From an uncultured Oscillospiraceae bacterium (lineage in GTDB: Bacteria; Bacillota; Clostridia; Oscillospirales; Acutalibacteraceae): a DNA stretch of 26,482 bases. The translations under genes and the position numbers were made by a program. Location: positions 1-26,482 of the forward strand of contig UQQT01000032.1 in the NCBI GenBank assembly GCA_900543395.1. The letters run 5' to 3'. Below, in pieces: positions 14,707 through 22,281 of this stretch (position 1 is its first letter; each line of letters opens with the position of its first letter). Under the pieces are notes generated by a model. That model was given only the letters and a program-made list of their open reading frames with translations, was not told where the DNA came from and did no database searches.

Positions 14707-15394
14707 TATTCTTACTCTGTTCCCCGAAATGTGCGAGGCTTATTATTCCGAAAGCGTAATAGGCAGGGCAAGGGACAGAGGGCTTATAGAGATAAATGCC
14801 GTGAATATCCGCGATTATACGCTCGATAAACACAACAGGGTCGACGATACCCCCTACGGAGGCGGAATGGGTATGCTTATGCAGGCTCAGCCGATATACG
14901 ACTGTTTTAATGCGCTGTGCGAAAAATTAGGCAAACGTCCGCATCTGATATTCATGTCGCCCGAGGGCAAAACGCTTACCCAGCAAAGAGCGAGAGAGCT
15001 TTCCGAGCTTGATAATATCGCGCTTCTGTGCGGACATTACGAGGGAGTCGACGAGAGAGTTCTCGAGGCGATAGTTGACGAGGAAATCTCGATAGGCGAC
15101 TATGTTCTGACGGGCGGGGAGCTTCCCGCACTCGTTCTGAGCGACTGTATCGCGCGTATGGTGGACGGAGTTCTGCCCAACGACGAGGCAAAGTCGAAGG
15201 AGAGTCACTATGACGGACTTCTCGAATATCCGCAGTATACAAAACCGGCAGTCTGGAACGGCATGTCTGTGCCCGACGTGCTTTTATCCGGGCATCACGC
15301 CAATATAGAAAAATGGCGTGAGGAACAGTCGCTTAAAAGGACGAAAGAACGCAGACCAGATATGTACGATTCCTACATGAAAAGTAAAAAATAA
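14693..15394 (+). CDS. trmD: tRNA (guanine37-N1)-methyltransferase TrmD
   Basis: A 233-residue SPOUT-class enzyme that methylates G37 of tRNAs reading CNN codons, which prevents +1 frameshifting. It begins MRIDILTLFPEM. The motif DDTPYGGGMGMLMQ is near 52-65, and the trefoil-knot SAM site is visible as LLCGHYEGVDERV and ISIGDYVLTGGELPALVLSDC (about 110-155). Two consecutive ATG codons (14693, 14696) can serve as start, with GAGG 8-11 nt upstream. It overlaps rimM by 14 bp. It is the last gene of the unit, with a strong terminator 20 bp downstream. Confidence 0.96.
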   Translation: MMRIDILTLFPEMCEAYYSESVIGRARDRGLIEINAVNIRDYTLDKHNRVDDTPYGGGMGMLMQAQPIYDCFNALCEKLGKRPHLIFMSPEGKTLTQQRARELSELDNIALLCGHYEGVDERVLEAIVDEEISIGDYVLTGGELPALVLSDCIARMVDGVLPNDEAKSKESHYDGLLEYPQYTKPAVWNGMSVPDVLLSGHHANIEKWREEQSLKRTKERRPDMYDSYMKSKK

Positions 15395-15414
15395 AGCCTA
15401 ATAAGCTGAATTTT

Positions 15415-15458
15415 GTTGTCCGACGGCAGTAATTTTTCGTCGGACAACAGTCTTTTTT
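15415..15458 (+). terminator. Terminator of the pot-rimM-trmD operon
   Basis: GTTGTCCGACG (15415-15425) pairs perfectly with CGTCGGACAAC (15438-15448), followed by T6 at 15453-15458. It closes the operon. The stretch to 15585 holds only a 7-bp inverted repeat CTTTGTG/CACAAAG (15488-15507) and no gene. Confidence 0.92.
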
Positions 15459-15585
15459 GGATTGTTTCAATAAATCGGGGCGTAATTCTTTGTGATTTTG
15501 CACAAAGTTCATGCAGTCGCAAAAAGTGTGTTTTAGTACAGTCTATGAATTATTGAAAAACGGCGGATATGCGGGACTTTTCTCA

Positions 15586-15613
15586 TTGACGAGCGGAAGT
15601 TTTGTGATATAAT
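15586..15613 (+). promoter_or_regulatory. Promoter of the HPr gene
   Basis: TTGACG (15586-15591), a 16-bp spacer and a perfect TATAAT (15608-15613) preceded by TGA, giving an extended -10. It lies about 45 bp before the HPr start codon. Confidence 0.82.
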
Positions 15614-15658
15614 AATTACTGAAGTTATTTATAAATTTAATGATTGGGAGTAGTCTCT

Positions 15659-15922
15659 ATGTACGTTAAAGATGTCGTTGTTCAGAACCAGGTGGGACTT
15701 CACGCTCGTCCCGCTACGTTCTTTATTCAGAAAGCCAACGAGTTCAAGTCCTCTATATGGGTTGAGAAGGAGGAAAGACGCGCCAATGCGAAAAGTCTTT
15801 TGGGCGTTCTCTCTCTCGGTATAATGGGCGGAACGAAAATCAGAATAATTGCCGGCGGTAACGACGAGCAGGAGGCCGTAGAGGCTCTCGCTAAGCTTGT
15901 AGAGTCGGGATTTGCCGATTAA
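15659..15922 (+). CDS. ptsH: Phosphocarrier protein HPr
   Basis: An 87-residue protein starting at ATG 15659, with GGGAG 8 nt upstream. An earlier in-frame TTG at 15644 overlaps this site and is not used. With this start the numbering matches classical HPr: the phosphoryl-accepting His15 lies in GLHARPA (13-19), and Ser46, the HPr kinase target, lies in AKSLLGVLSLGIMGG. HPr passes phosphate from enzyme I to sugar-specific EII proteins and, as Ser46-P, acts with CcpA in carbon repression. His15 rules out Crh. It has its own promoter and terminator; no ptsI is in the window. Confidence 0.92.
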   Translation: MYVKDVVVQNQVGLHARPATFFIQKANEFKSSIWVEKEERRANAKSLLGVLSLGIMGGTKIRIIAGGNDEQEAVEALAKLVESGFAD

Positions 15923-15955
15923 AAGCATTTAATTCAAAATAAACGACACAATAAG

Positions 15956-15983
15956 ACGGGGGCTGATATCAGTCCCCGTTTTT
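15956..15983 (+). terminator. Terminator of the HPr gene
   Basis: ACGGGGGCTGA pairs with the following inverted arm ending TCCCCGT (one G-U pair) and is followed by T5 (15979-15983). The near-perfect dyad spans 15956-15979, about 33 bp after the HPr stop. Confidence 0.9.
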
Positions 15984-16044
15984 ATCAGTAGGACGGGAGG
16001 CGGTAATTACGGATTCCAATACTAAAGACGACAGATTAAAACGT

Positions 16045-17865
16045 TTGAGACGCAAGGCGATGAGACTGCCGTTGACTCCGGGCGTTTATATAATGAAAGA
16101 CAAAAAAAAGAATATTATTTATATAGGCAAGGCGAAAGCGTTAAAAAACAGAGTCAGCCAGTATTTCGGTTCTCAGAACAATCATACGGTAAAGGTTCGC
16201 CGAATGGTCGAAAATGTCGAGGATTTCGATTACATTCTCGTCGGAAGCGAGTTCGAGGCTCTCGTCCTCGAGTGCAGTCTTATAAAACAGCACATGCCCA
16301 AGTATAACATTCTTTTAAAGGACGACAAGGGTTATCATTATATAAGAATAGGTCAGGGCGAGTGGAAAAGTTTGTCCGCCGTCAAACAGAAACTCGACGA
16401 CGGCGCGAAATATCTGGGTCCGTACACGAGTTCCGACTGCGTAAACCGCTCCGTCGAGGAGGCGTGCAGGATATTCAGACTGCCCGTATGTTCAAAAGTT
16501 TTTCCCCGTGATATAAAGTCGGGCAGACCGTGCCTTAACTATTATATAAAACAGTGTTCCGCTCCGTGCGCGGGAAAAATATCAAAAGAGGATTATAATT
16601 TAAACGTCGAAAACGCAGTTAAATTCGTAACCGGCGGCAGCGAAAAGATCGTAAAAGATTTAAAAAAACGTATGGAGCTTGCCGCCGAAGCTCTCGAATT
16701 CGAACGCGCCGCCGCGCTCAGAGATTCGATCAACGCTATTGAGAGAACGGCAAAAAAACAGAGCGTCGTAAGCGTAAAAACCGAAGAACAGGACGTTTTT
16801 TCATTGAGCGAAACGCCGAACAGAATGTGTCTGATGGTTTTGAGGGTCGCGGACGGCAGGCTGTACGACAGCGAGTATTTTATATGCGAAGCCGTGGAGG
16901 ACGCGGACGATGCTATGCCCGGAATGATAACGGAGTATTATTCTCTAAGGGATTCCGTTCCGAAAATCGTGTCTGTCGACAGGGAGCTTGCAGACTCCGA
17001 AATGATAGAGCGGTGGCTTAGCGAAAAGAGCGGACATTCCGTTAAGATCCGCGTTCCCGAAAAGGGCGAAAACGCGCGTCTCATGGAGCTGTGCAGAACG
17101 AACGCCGCGGAAAAGCTGGCGCAGTCGGTCGGCAGAGCGGGCAGGGACGTTGAGGCTCTCGACGAATTAAAAGAGCTTCTCGGACTTAAAAAAATTCCCG
17201 AATATATAGAATCGTACGATATTTCTCATACGGACGGAGCGGACAACGTTGCCGGCATGATAGTATTTAAAAACGGAAAACCGCTCAAAAGCGCATACAG
17301 AAAATTCTCGATAAAGGGTTTCTCCGGTCAGGACGATTACCGCTCGATGGCAGAGGTGCTGACAAGACGTATGAACGAATATGAAAAGCATAAGGACGGC
17401 GGAGAAAGCGAGGGCTTCGGCAGGCTTCCCGATCTCATACTGCTCGACGGTTCGCACGGTCAGGTCAACGCGGTCAAGCCGGTGCTTGATTCGTTCGGCG
17501 TGCATGTTCCTTTGTTCGGTATGGTCAAGGATTCGAAGCACAGAACCCGCGCGATAGCCTGCGACGGGGGCGAAATCGCGATTGTCGACAGGAGGAAGGT
17601 GTTTACGCTTGTATCCGATATTCAGGAGGAGGTTCACAGATTCTCCGTTTCGTATCACAGAAAAAAACAGACGTCCTCTTTAAAAAAGCTGTCGCTTACC
17701 GAAATAGACGGCGTGGGCGAGGCAAGAGCGAAAGCTTTGTTAAAAGAATTCAAGACGGTTTCGGCGGTGAAAAGCGCGTCCGTCGAGGAGCTTTGCAAAG
17801 CGGATTCAATAAACGAAGCGGTCGCGGAGAATATTTACAGATATTTCCACGGGGAAAATTCTTAA
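16045..17865 (+). CDS. uvrC: Excinuclease ABC subunit C (UvrC)
   Basis: About 606 residues from TTG 16045. It makes the two incisions in nucleotide excision repair with UvrA and UvrB. The GIY-YIG domain begins PGVYIMKDKKKNIIYIGKAK (near 12-31). A UVR motif containing ALEFERAAALRD lies near 216-227. The C-terminal RNase H-like nuclease starts at IESYDISHTDG (near 390-400) with LILLDGSHGQV near 470, followed by paired HhH motifs (ID-GVGEARAKALL) near 560-600. The TTG has no ribosome site. GGGAGG at 15995-16000 is 5 nt before an in-frame ATT (16006) and 8 nt before ACG (16009), and the intervening codons read like the N-terminus of relatives, so the true start is probably there, adding 12-13 residues. 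No ATG, GTG or TTG exists between the upstream stop (15964) and 16045. Confidence 0.93.
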   Translation: MRRKAMRLPLTPGVYIMKDKKKNIIYIGKAKALKNRVSQYFGSQNNHTVKVRRMVENVEDFDYILVGSEFEALVLECSLIKQHMPKYNILLKDDKGYHYIRIGQGEWKSLSAVKQKLDDGAKYLGPYTSSDCVNRSVEEACRIFRLPVCSKVFPRDIKSGRPCLNYYIKQCSAPCAGKISKEDYNLNVENAVKFVTGGSEKIVKDLKKRMELAAEALEFERAAALRDSINAIERTAKKQSVVSVKTEEQDVFSLSETPNRMCLMVLRVADGRLYDSEYFICEAVEDADDAMPGMITEYYSLRDSVPKIVSVDRELADSEMIERWLSEKSGHSVKIRVPEKGENARLMELCRTNAAEKLAQSVGRAGRDVEALDELKELLGLKKIPEYIESYDISHTDGADNVAGMIVFKNGKPLKSAYRKFSIKGFSGQDDYRSMAEVLTRRMNEYEKHKDGGESEGFGRLPDLILLDGSHGQVNAVKPVLDSFGVHVPLFGMVKDSKHRTRAIACDGGEIAIVDRRKVFTLVSDIQEEVHRFSVSYHRKKQTSSLKKLSLTEIDGVGEARAKALLKEFKTVSAVKSASVEELCKADSINEAVAENIYRYFHGENS

Positions 17866-17892
17866 TAATTGATATATTTTTTGCATTTTCTG

Positions 17893-17922
17893 TTGACAAA
17901 TGCGGTCGATTAATGAGATAAT
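17893..17922 (+). promoter_or_regulatory. Promoter of the rsmD-coaD operon
   Basis: A perfect TTGACA (17893-17898), an 18-bp spacer and GATAAT (17917-17922) with an upstream TGA that extends the -10. It lies about 38 bp before rsmD, so the operon need not depend on uvrC transcription. Confidence 0.75.
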
Positions 17923-17960
17923 AACACTAATAATGGATTGTTGTATATGGTGAGTTTTTA

Positions 17961-18506
17961 ATGAGAGTAATTACCGGTTCGGCGAGAGGCCGACGACTTA
18001 TAACGCTTGAGGGCGAGGATATCAGACCTACGACGGATAAGGTCAAGGAGGCAGTTTTTTCGAGCATCCAGTTTGAAATAGAGGGCAGAACGGTTCTCGA
18101 CCTGTTTGCCGGCTCGGGTTCGCTCGGAATCGAGGCGCTGAGCAGAGGCGCGCGCAAAGCCGTATTTTGCGATCTGTCGAGACAGGCTGTCGGAGTTATA
18201 AATAAAAACCTCGAAAATACCCGCCTTGATCCGCTTGCGACGGTTATTAACACGGACGGAATTTCATATTTAAGAACCACGCGTGAAAAATTTGATATAA
18301 TATTTATGGACCCCCCGTATAAAAAACAGCTTATCGACAAGGCTATGACGTACGCACATGAGGTTATGAATCCCGGCGGAGTTATCGTTTGCGAAAGTGC
18401 GTACGACGAGACATTGCCCGAAAAATGCGGTGACTTTACCGCTGTCAAAGAGGCTAAGTACGGTAAAACGAAGGTCACGTATTACAGAGCGGAGGCGAAC
18501 GCATGA
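17961..18506 (+). CDS. rsmD: 16S rRNA (guanine966-N2)-methyltransferase RsmD
   Basis: A 181-residue SAM-dependent enzyme that methylates G966 of 16S rRNA in assembled 30S. The N-terminus RVITGSARGR (2-11) and RPTTDKVKEAVFSSI (22-36) are family signatures. The SAM loop VLDLFAGSGSLGIEAL is at 45-60 and the catalytic DPPY at 117-120. The start ATG follows a GGTGAG site. It overlaps coaD by 4 bp (ATGA), a pairing common in Bacillota. Confidence 0.95.
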   Translation: MRVITGSARGRRLITLEGEDIRPTTDKVKEAVFSSIQFEIEGRTVLDLFAGSGSLGIEALSRGARKAVFCDLSRQAVGVINKNLENTRLDPLATVINTDGISYLRTTREKFDIIFMDPPYKKQLIDKAMTYAHEVMNPGGVIVCESAYDETLPEKCGDFTAVKEAKYGKTKVTYYRAEANA

Positions 18507-18994
18507 ACCGTATCGCGGTATGTCCGGGAAGTTTCGATCCCGTAACGAACGGACATATAGACATTATAAAAAGAGCGTCTTCAATGTTCGACAAGGTTAT
18601 CGTACTCGTTATGTATAACGTAAGGAAAAACGGCGGGACCTTACCTGTCGAGGAACGCGCGGAGCTTATAAGACGGTGCGTGGACGGCATGCCGAACGTG
18701 GCGGTCGATTTCTACGGCGGTCTGCTTGCGGATTACGTTAAAATGAACGGAGTCTGCGCCATAGTCAAGGGTCTGCGCGCGGTTTCCGATTTCGAGGACG
18801 AATTTCAGCAGGCTCTCGCAAATAAGAAGTTAGCCCCCGACGTCGAGACGGTATTTGCCGTTACGAGCAGTGAATACATGTATTTAAGTTCGAGCGTGGT
18901 ACGTGAAATATGCCGTTACGGCGGTGATATTTCGGGATTCGTTCCCGACGTTATAAGGGAAGATATAGTTAAAAAATATTCATCCGAAATGTGA
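18503..18994 (+). CDS. coaD: Phosphopantetheine adenylyltransferase
   Basis: A 163-residue cytoplasmic enzyme that joins ATP and 4'-phosphopantetheine to form dephospho-CoA, the fourth step of coenzyme A synthesis. The nucleotidyltransferase motif PGSFDPVTNGH is at 8-18, GLRAVSDFEDEFQ near 90-102, and SSEYMYLSSSVVREI near 127-141. The length is typical. Its start overlaps rsmD by 4 bp. Confidence 0.96.
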   Translation: MNRIAVCPGSFDPVTNGHIDIIKRASSMFDKVIVLVMYNVRKNGGTLPVEERAELIRRCVDGMPNVAVDFYGGLLADYVKMNGVCAIVKGLRAVSDFEDEFQQALANKKLAPDVETVFAVTSSEYMYLSSSVVREICRYGGDISGFVPDVIREDIVKKYSSEM

Positions 18995-19033
18995 GATATT
19001 TAAGTTTTATAATATAAAGGAGTGCAAAAAACA

Positions 19034-19585
19034 ATGAATTACGAGGATATTATCGAAAAAATCGAGGACATACTCGAGGAGGGCAAGGTTTCCGTTATGG
19101 GCGGAAAGATAAAGGTTGACGGCGACGCTATCAGAGAGTGTCTCGAAGAGCTTACCTCATCCGTTCCCACCGAAATTATACAGGCAAGAAAAATCGTCGC
19201 GGAGAGACGCGATATCATAACCAAGGCGCAGGAGGCTGCGGGCAAGATGATCCAGGACGCGCAGGCGCAGGCTAAGAAGCTTGTCGAAATGGACGCGATA
19301 ACGCAGGGCGCGAGAGCCGAGAGCGACCGTATCATTGCCGAAGCCAACGAGAAGGCCGACGGTATCGTAGACGACGCGAACAAGAGAGCTAACGAGATTT
19401 CCTCATCCGCGCAGAAATGGTCTCACGATATGAGAGCGTCGGCGGGCGAATTCGTAAACAGCATCATGAGCGAGTGCGAGAGCTTTCTTGCAAACGATAT
19501 CGAGCACTATCAGAAGAGTCTTGACAATATAAGACTCGCGCAGTCCAAGCTCGAAAGAATCAATTACAAAAACAGCGAGAAATAA
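19034..19585 (+). CDS. Coiled-coil protein, DivIVA/ATP-synthase-b-like
   Basis: A 183-residue protein starting at ATG 19034 with AGGAG at 19018-19022; a GTG inside that ribosome site is rejected. After a short N-terminal region (1-45) with DIIEKIEDILEEGK, the protein is almost entirely amphipathic helix, rich in Ala, Glu, Lys and Gln (about 50-140), ending in a further helical segment. Such genes follow coaD in many Clostridia and are variously labelled ATPase or cell-division initiation protein. There is no nucleotide-binding motif, so an ATPase role is not supported. A structural or DivIVA-like scaffold role is inferred. It lies 39 bp after coaD in the same unit. Confidence 0.8.
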   Translation: MNYEDIIEKIEDILEEGKVSVMGGKIKVDGDAIRECLEELTSSVPTEIIQARKIVAERRDIITKAQEAAGKMIQDAQAQAKKLVEMDAITQGARAESDRIIAEANEKADGIVDDANKRANEISSSAQKWSHDMRASAGEFVNSIMSECESFLANDIEHYQKSLDNIRLAQSKLERINYKNSEK

Positions 19586-19620
19586 AATTACATAAATTTA
19601 AACATTATCCTACGGCTCCC

Positions 19621-19650
19621 CGCATATCTATATCTATGAATCGATATGCG
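19621..19650 (+). promoter_or_regulatory. Hairpin just before the DUF4830 gene ribosome site
   Basis: CGCATATC (19621-19628) pairs perfectly with GATATGCG (19643-19650). The right arm runs into the GAGGTG ribosome site of the next gene. It may affect translation of the DUF4830 gene, but there is no T-run, so it is not a terminator. Confidence 0.4.
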
Positions 19651-19660
19651 AGGTGTTGTT

Positions 19661-20155
19661 ATGTTTATATTTTCCGTAAGGTCGTCAAAATTTAAGAAAA
19701 TTGCCGCCGCAATCGGAGCGGTTATCGCGGTTTTAATTCTGATTGCCGTGTTTAAAGGCTGTTCGTCCGGTTCTTCGGACTGCGAGCCGTCGACGGAATC
19801 GGAAAAAGCCGATATGTCCGCATTCGGCGAGGACGGACGGCTCAAATTTATATCCTCCCTCGGCTGGGAGGTTAAAAAGGACTCGGGCGAAATGCAGGAG
19901 ATTCTTATTCCCGCTCATTTTGACGACGTATATAACGAATACAATAAAATTCAGATATCGCAGGGAACCGATCTGACCGGTTACGCGGGCAGGACGGTTC
20001 AGCGATGGACGTACGATATAACGAATTTCGACGGCTATGACCCGGACTGCGGGCTTATTAAGCTTAATTTGCTGATACTTGATTCAAAGGTTATCGGCGG
20101 GGATGTTTGCAGCGTCGAGCAGGGCGGTTTCATGCGGTCGTTTTATAAGGCATAA
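19661..20155 (+). CDS. Membrane-anchored DUF4830 protein
   Basis: A 164-residue protein starting at ATG 19661 behind GAGGTG; an upstream in-frame ATG at 19646 overlaps the ribosome site. One N-terminal membrane helix (about 13-31, IAAAIGAVIAVLILIAVFKG) is followed by CSS; the Cys could be a lipid attachment site, but the helix is preceded by a long basic start more like an uncleaved anchor. The extracytoplasmic part shows the DUF4830 pattern: LKFISSLGWEV, IPAHFDDVYNEYNKIQ, QGTDLTGYAGRTVQRWTYDI. The function of DUF4830 is not known. It lies inside the rsmD-rsuA unit. Confidence 0.82.
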   Translation: MFIFSVRSSKFKKIAAAIGAVIAVLILIAVFKGCSSGSSDCEPSTESEKADMSAFGEDGRLKFISSLGWEVKKDSGEMQEILIPAHFDDVYNEYNKIQISQGTDLTGYAGRTVQRWTYDITNFDGYDPDCGLIKLNLLILDSKVIGGDVCSVEQGGFMRSFYKA

Positions 20156-20203
20156 GGGGCTTACGGTATTTTGCTCTCCTTTGCCGAAGCGTAAGGAGTT
20201 ATT

Positions 20204-20917
20204 ATGCCGGCTGAACGTTTGGATAAATTAATATCTTCGTCGGGAAAGTACACGAGAAGCGAAAGCTCGAAGCTTATCCGGTCGGGCGCGGTATGCGTAA
20301 ACGGCGTGAGCGTAAAAAATCCCGCGTCGAAAGCGGACGGGCACGCCGACGTTATAACGATAAATTCGCAGAGATTTATTTATAAAAAACATATTTATAT
20401 AATGATGAACAAGCCCGAGGGCGTTATCAGCGCGTCGGACAGCCCGAACGACAGAACGGTTATCGATCTGCTGCCGGATGAGCTTAAAAGACCGGGGCTT
20501 TTTCCCGCAGGACGGCTTGACAGGGACACTACGGGATTTATGCTCATAACCGACGACGGTGATTTTGCGCACAGAATACTGTCGCCGAAAAGGCATATTT
20601 CCAAAACGTACCGCGTGACGTTAAGAGAGGACATTACCGATGACGAAGCCGAAATGATACGCACGGGGCTTATGTTAAACGGAGAAAAGCTCCTGCCCGC
20701 AAAGGTGAAAAAGCTTGACGGCGAACACGTTTACGAGGTCGTCTTAAAAGAGGGACGGTATCATCAGATAAAAAGGATGTTTGCAAGGCTTTCGAACGAA
20801 GTTGTTGCGCTCGAACGCACGGCTATGGGAAATCTGACGCTTGATACTGCATTAAAACGCGGAGACGCGCGCGAAATGACCGCAGAAGAAATAACGCAGG
20901 TCGAAATGAAAACTTAA
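20204..20917 (+). CDS. rsuA: 16S rRNA pseudouridine synthase, RsuA family
   Basis: A 237-residue enzyme. An S4 RNA-binding domain (1-60) starts ERLDKLISSSGKYTRSES. The pseudouridine synthase core follows, with MMNKPEGVISA (67-77) and the catalytic motif GRLDRDTTG (103-111, Asp106), then EGRYHQIKRMFA. It probably makes pseudouridine 516 in 16S rRNA; RluB/RluF-like specificity cannot be excluded by eye. AAGGAG lies 5 nt before the ATG. A possible stem CTTACG (20160-20165)/CGTAAG (20190-20195) overlaps that site. It is the last gene of the unit, before two stacked terminators. Confidence 0.9.
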   Translation: MPAERLDKLISSSGKYTRSESSKLIRSGAVCVNGVSVKNPASKADGHADVITINSQRFIYKKHIYIMMNKPEGVISASDSPNDRTVIDLLPDELKRPGLFPAGRLDRDTTGFMLITDDGDFAHRILSPKRHISKTYRVTLREDITDDEAEMIRTGLMLNGEKLLPAKVKKLDGEHVYEVVLKEGRYHQIKRMFARLSNEVVALERTAMGNLTLDTALKRGDAREMTAEEITQVEMKT

Positions 20918-20929
20918 CAGCTATTCGTT

Positions 20930-20983
20930 AAAATACACAACATGCAATGTTACAAAAAAAGACATTGAATGTTGTGTATTTTT
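20930..20983 (+). terminator. Strong terminator after rsuA
   Basis: A 20-bp stem with one mismatch (20930-20949 with 20963-20982) has an A4 start and T5 end, so it could work in both directions. It lies 13 bp after the rsuA stop. Confidence 0.92.
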
Positions 20984-20990
20984 ACCCATA

Positions 20991-21046
20991 AAAAAAGACG
21001 ATTTAATTAAAATATCAAATTAATTTAAAAAAATCGGCTTTTTTTT
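20991..21046 (+). terminator. Second stacked terminator
   Basis: AAAAAAGACGATTT (from 20991) pairs with AAATCGGCTTTTTT around an AT-rich inner stem, with one mismatch, and ends in a T8 run. Directly after the first terminator, it isolates the rsuA unit from the regulator gene at 21164. Confidence 0.75.
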
Positions 21047-21057
21047 ATCGGTTTTAC

Positions 21058-21085
21058 TTGAAATATTTTCAGAAATGTGTACAAT
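21058..21085 (+). promoter_or_regulatory. Promoter of the cdaR-like/ftsEX operon
   Basis: TTGAAA (21058-21063), a 16-bp spacer and TACAAT (21080-21085). It gives a leader of about 70 nt before the regulator start codon, with nothing structured seen in it. Confidence 0.68.
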
Positions 21086-21163
21086 GTAAAATGATACAGT
21101 AGTAAAATTGCATAAAACGACTATTTACTTTATTTAATTTATTAATTTCCGGAGGTCAAAATT

Positions 21164-22252
21164 ATGTCAAACAGACTTTTCCAGAGCGTTATCCATCAAA
21201 TGAAGGACGCGGTAGACAGAACGATAGGAGTTATCGACGAGTCCGGCAATATCATCGCCTGCAGTGAATTGGGCAGGATCGGCGAGGCACTGGGGCCGTC
21301 GGTCAGCGAAGCCGTATTTTCTACCGTCGGCAACGTAAGCTCCGGCGATCTTATTTTCAGAAGCTTCGGTTCTTCGGTTCATCCCGAGTATGCCGTGTTT
21401 GTCGAGGGTTCGGACGAGCTTGCCGAAAAATATATCGGAATTCTCGCGGTTTCGATAGGCAACATAAAACAGTATTATGACGAGAAATACAATAAGGGCA
21501 ACTTTATTAAAAACGTTATGCTCGACAACATCCTGCCCGGAGATATTCTTTTAAAGGCCCGCGAGCTTCATTTCAACAACGACACGTGCAGAGCCGTCCT
21601 GCTCGTAAGAGTCAGCGACCCCGGCGATTCCGCAGTGTTCGATACGATTCAGAATCTTTTCCCCGATAAGACAAAGGACTTCGTTATCAATATAAACGAG
21701 ACGGATATCGCTCTCGTTAAGGAGGTCAATCCCAATATCGACGCGAGAGACCTCGAAAAGCTTGCCCGTTCGGTCGCGGACGCTCTGGGCAACGACTACT
21801 ACACCCGCACGCTTGTCGGCATAGGCACCGCCGTTGTCGGCATTAAGGATCTCGCCCGTTCGTTCAAGGAGGCACAGGTCGCTCTCGAGGTCGGCAAGGT
21901 ATTCGACACCGAGAAAGCCATCGTAAGCTATGAAAATCTCGGTATCGCGAGACTTATTTATCAGCTCCCGACAACACTGTGCGAGATGTTCTTAAAGGAA
22001 GTATTCAAGAGAGGTTCGATCGACAGTCTCGATCATGAGACTCTTTTCACCATTCAGAAATTCTTTGAAAATAATCTTAACGTTTCCGAGACTTCGAGAA
22101 AGCTTTTCGTTCACAGAAACACACTTGTTTACAGACTTGAAAAAATCAGGAAGCTTACCGGTCTTGATTTGAGAGAATTCGACGACGCGATTGTATTCAA
22201 AGTCGCTCTCATGGTTAAGAAATACCTTGACGCAAATCCCGTCAAGTATTGA
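21164..22252 (+). CDS. CdaR/PucR-family transcriptional regulator
   Basis: A 362-residue regulator with GGAGGT 7 nt before the ATG. The N-terminal sensor region (about 1-130) starts like the CdaR sugar-diacid recognition domain, with DRTIGVIDESGNIIACSELGRIG at 18-40. A middle GGDEF-like PucR region (about 135-270) follows. The C-terminal HTH_30 domain (about 300-355) shows NLNVSETSRKLFVHRNTLVYRLEKI and is the DNA-binding part. The ligand is unknown. It is 29 bp upstream of ftsE and shares its direction, so it may be co-transcribed with the division genes and control them or itself (inference). Confidence 0.88.
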   Translation: MSNRLFQSVIHQMKDAVDRTIGVIDESGNIIACSELGRIGEALGPSVSEAVFSTVGNVSSGDLIFRSFGSSVHPEYAVFVEGSDELAEKYIGILAVSIGNIKQYYDEKYNKGNFIKNVMLDNILPGDILLKARELHFNNDTCRAVLLVRVSDPGDSAVFDTIQNLFPDKTKDFVININETDIALVKEVNPNIDARDLEKLARSVADALGNDYYTRTLVGIGTAVVGIKDLARSFKEAQVALEVGKVFDTEKAIVSYENLGIARLIYQLPTTLCEMFLKEVFKRGSIDSLDHETLFTIQKFFENNLNVSETSRKLFVHRNTLVYRLEKIRKLTGLDLREFDDAIVFKVALMVKKYLDANPVKY

Positions 22253-22281
22253 TTTCAATGAAAAATTAAGGATTAAATACT

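Noticed and set aside
17893..17960. CRISPR, tRNA or rRNA in the intergenic gaps of the window
   Set aside because: No direct-repeat spacing, cloverleaf or rRNA-like sequence was seen in any gap; this gap holds only a promoter and ribosome site.
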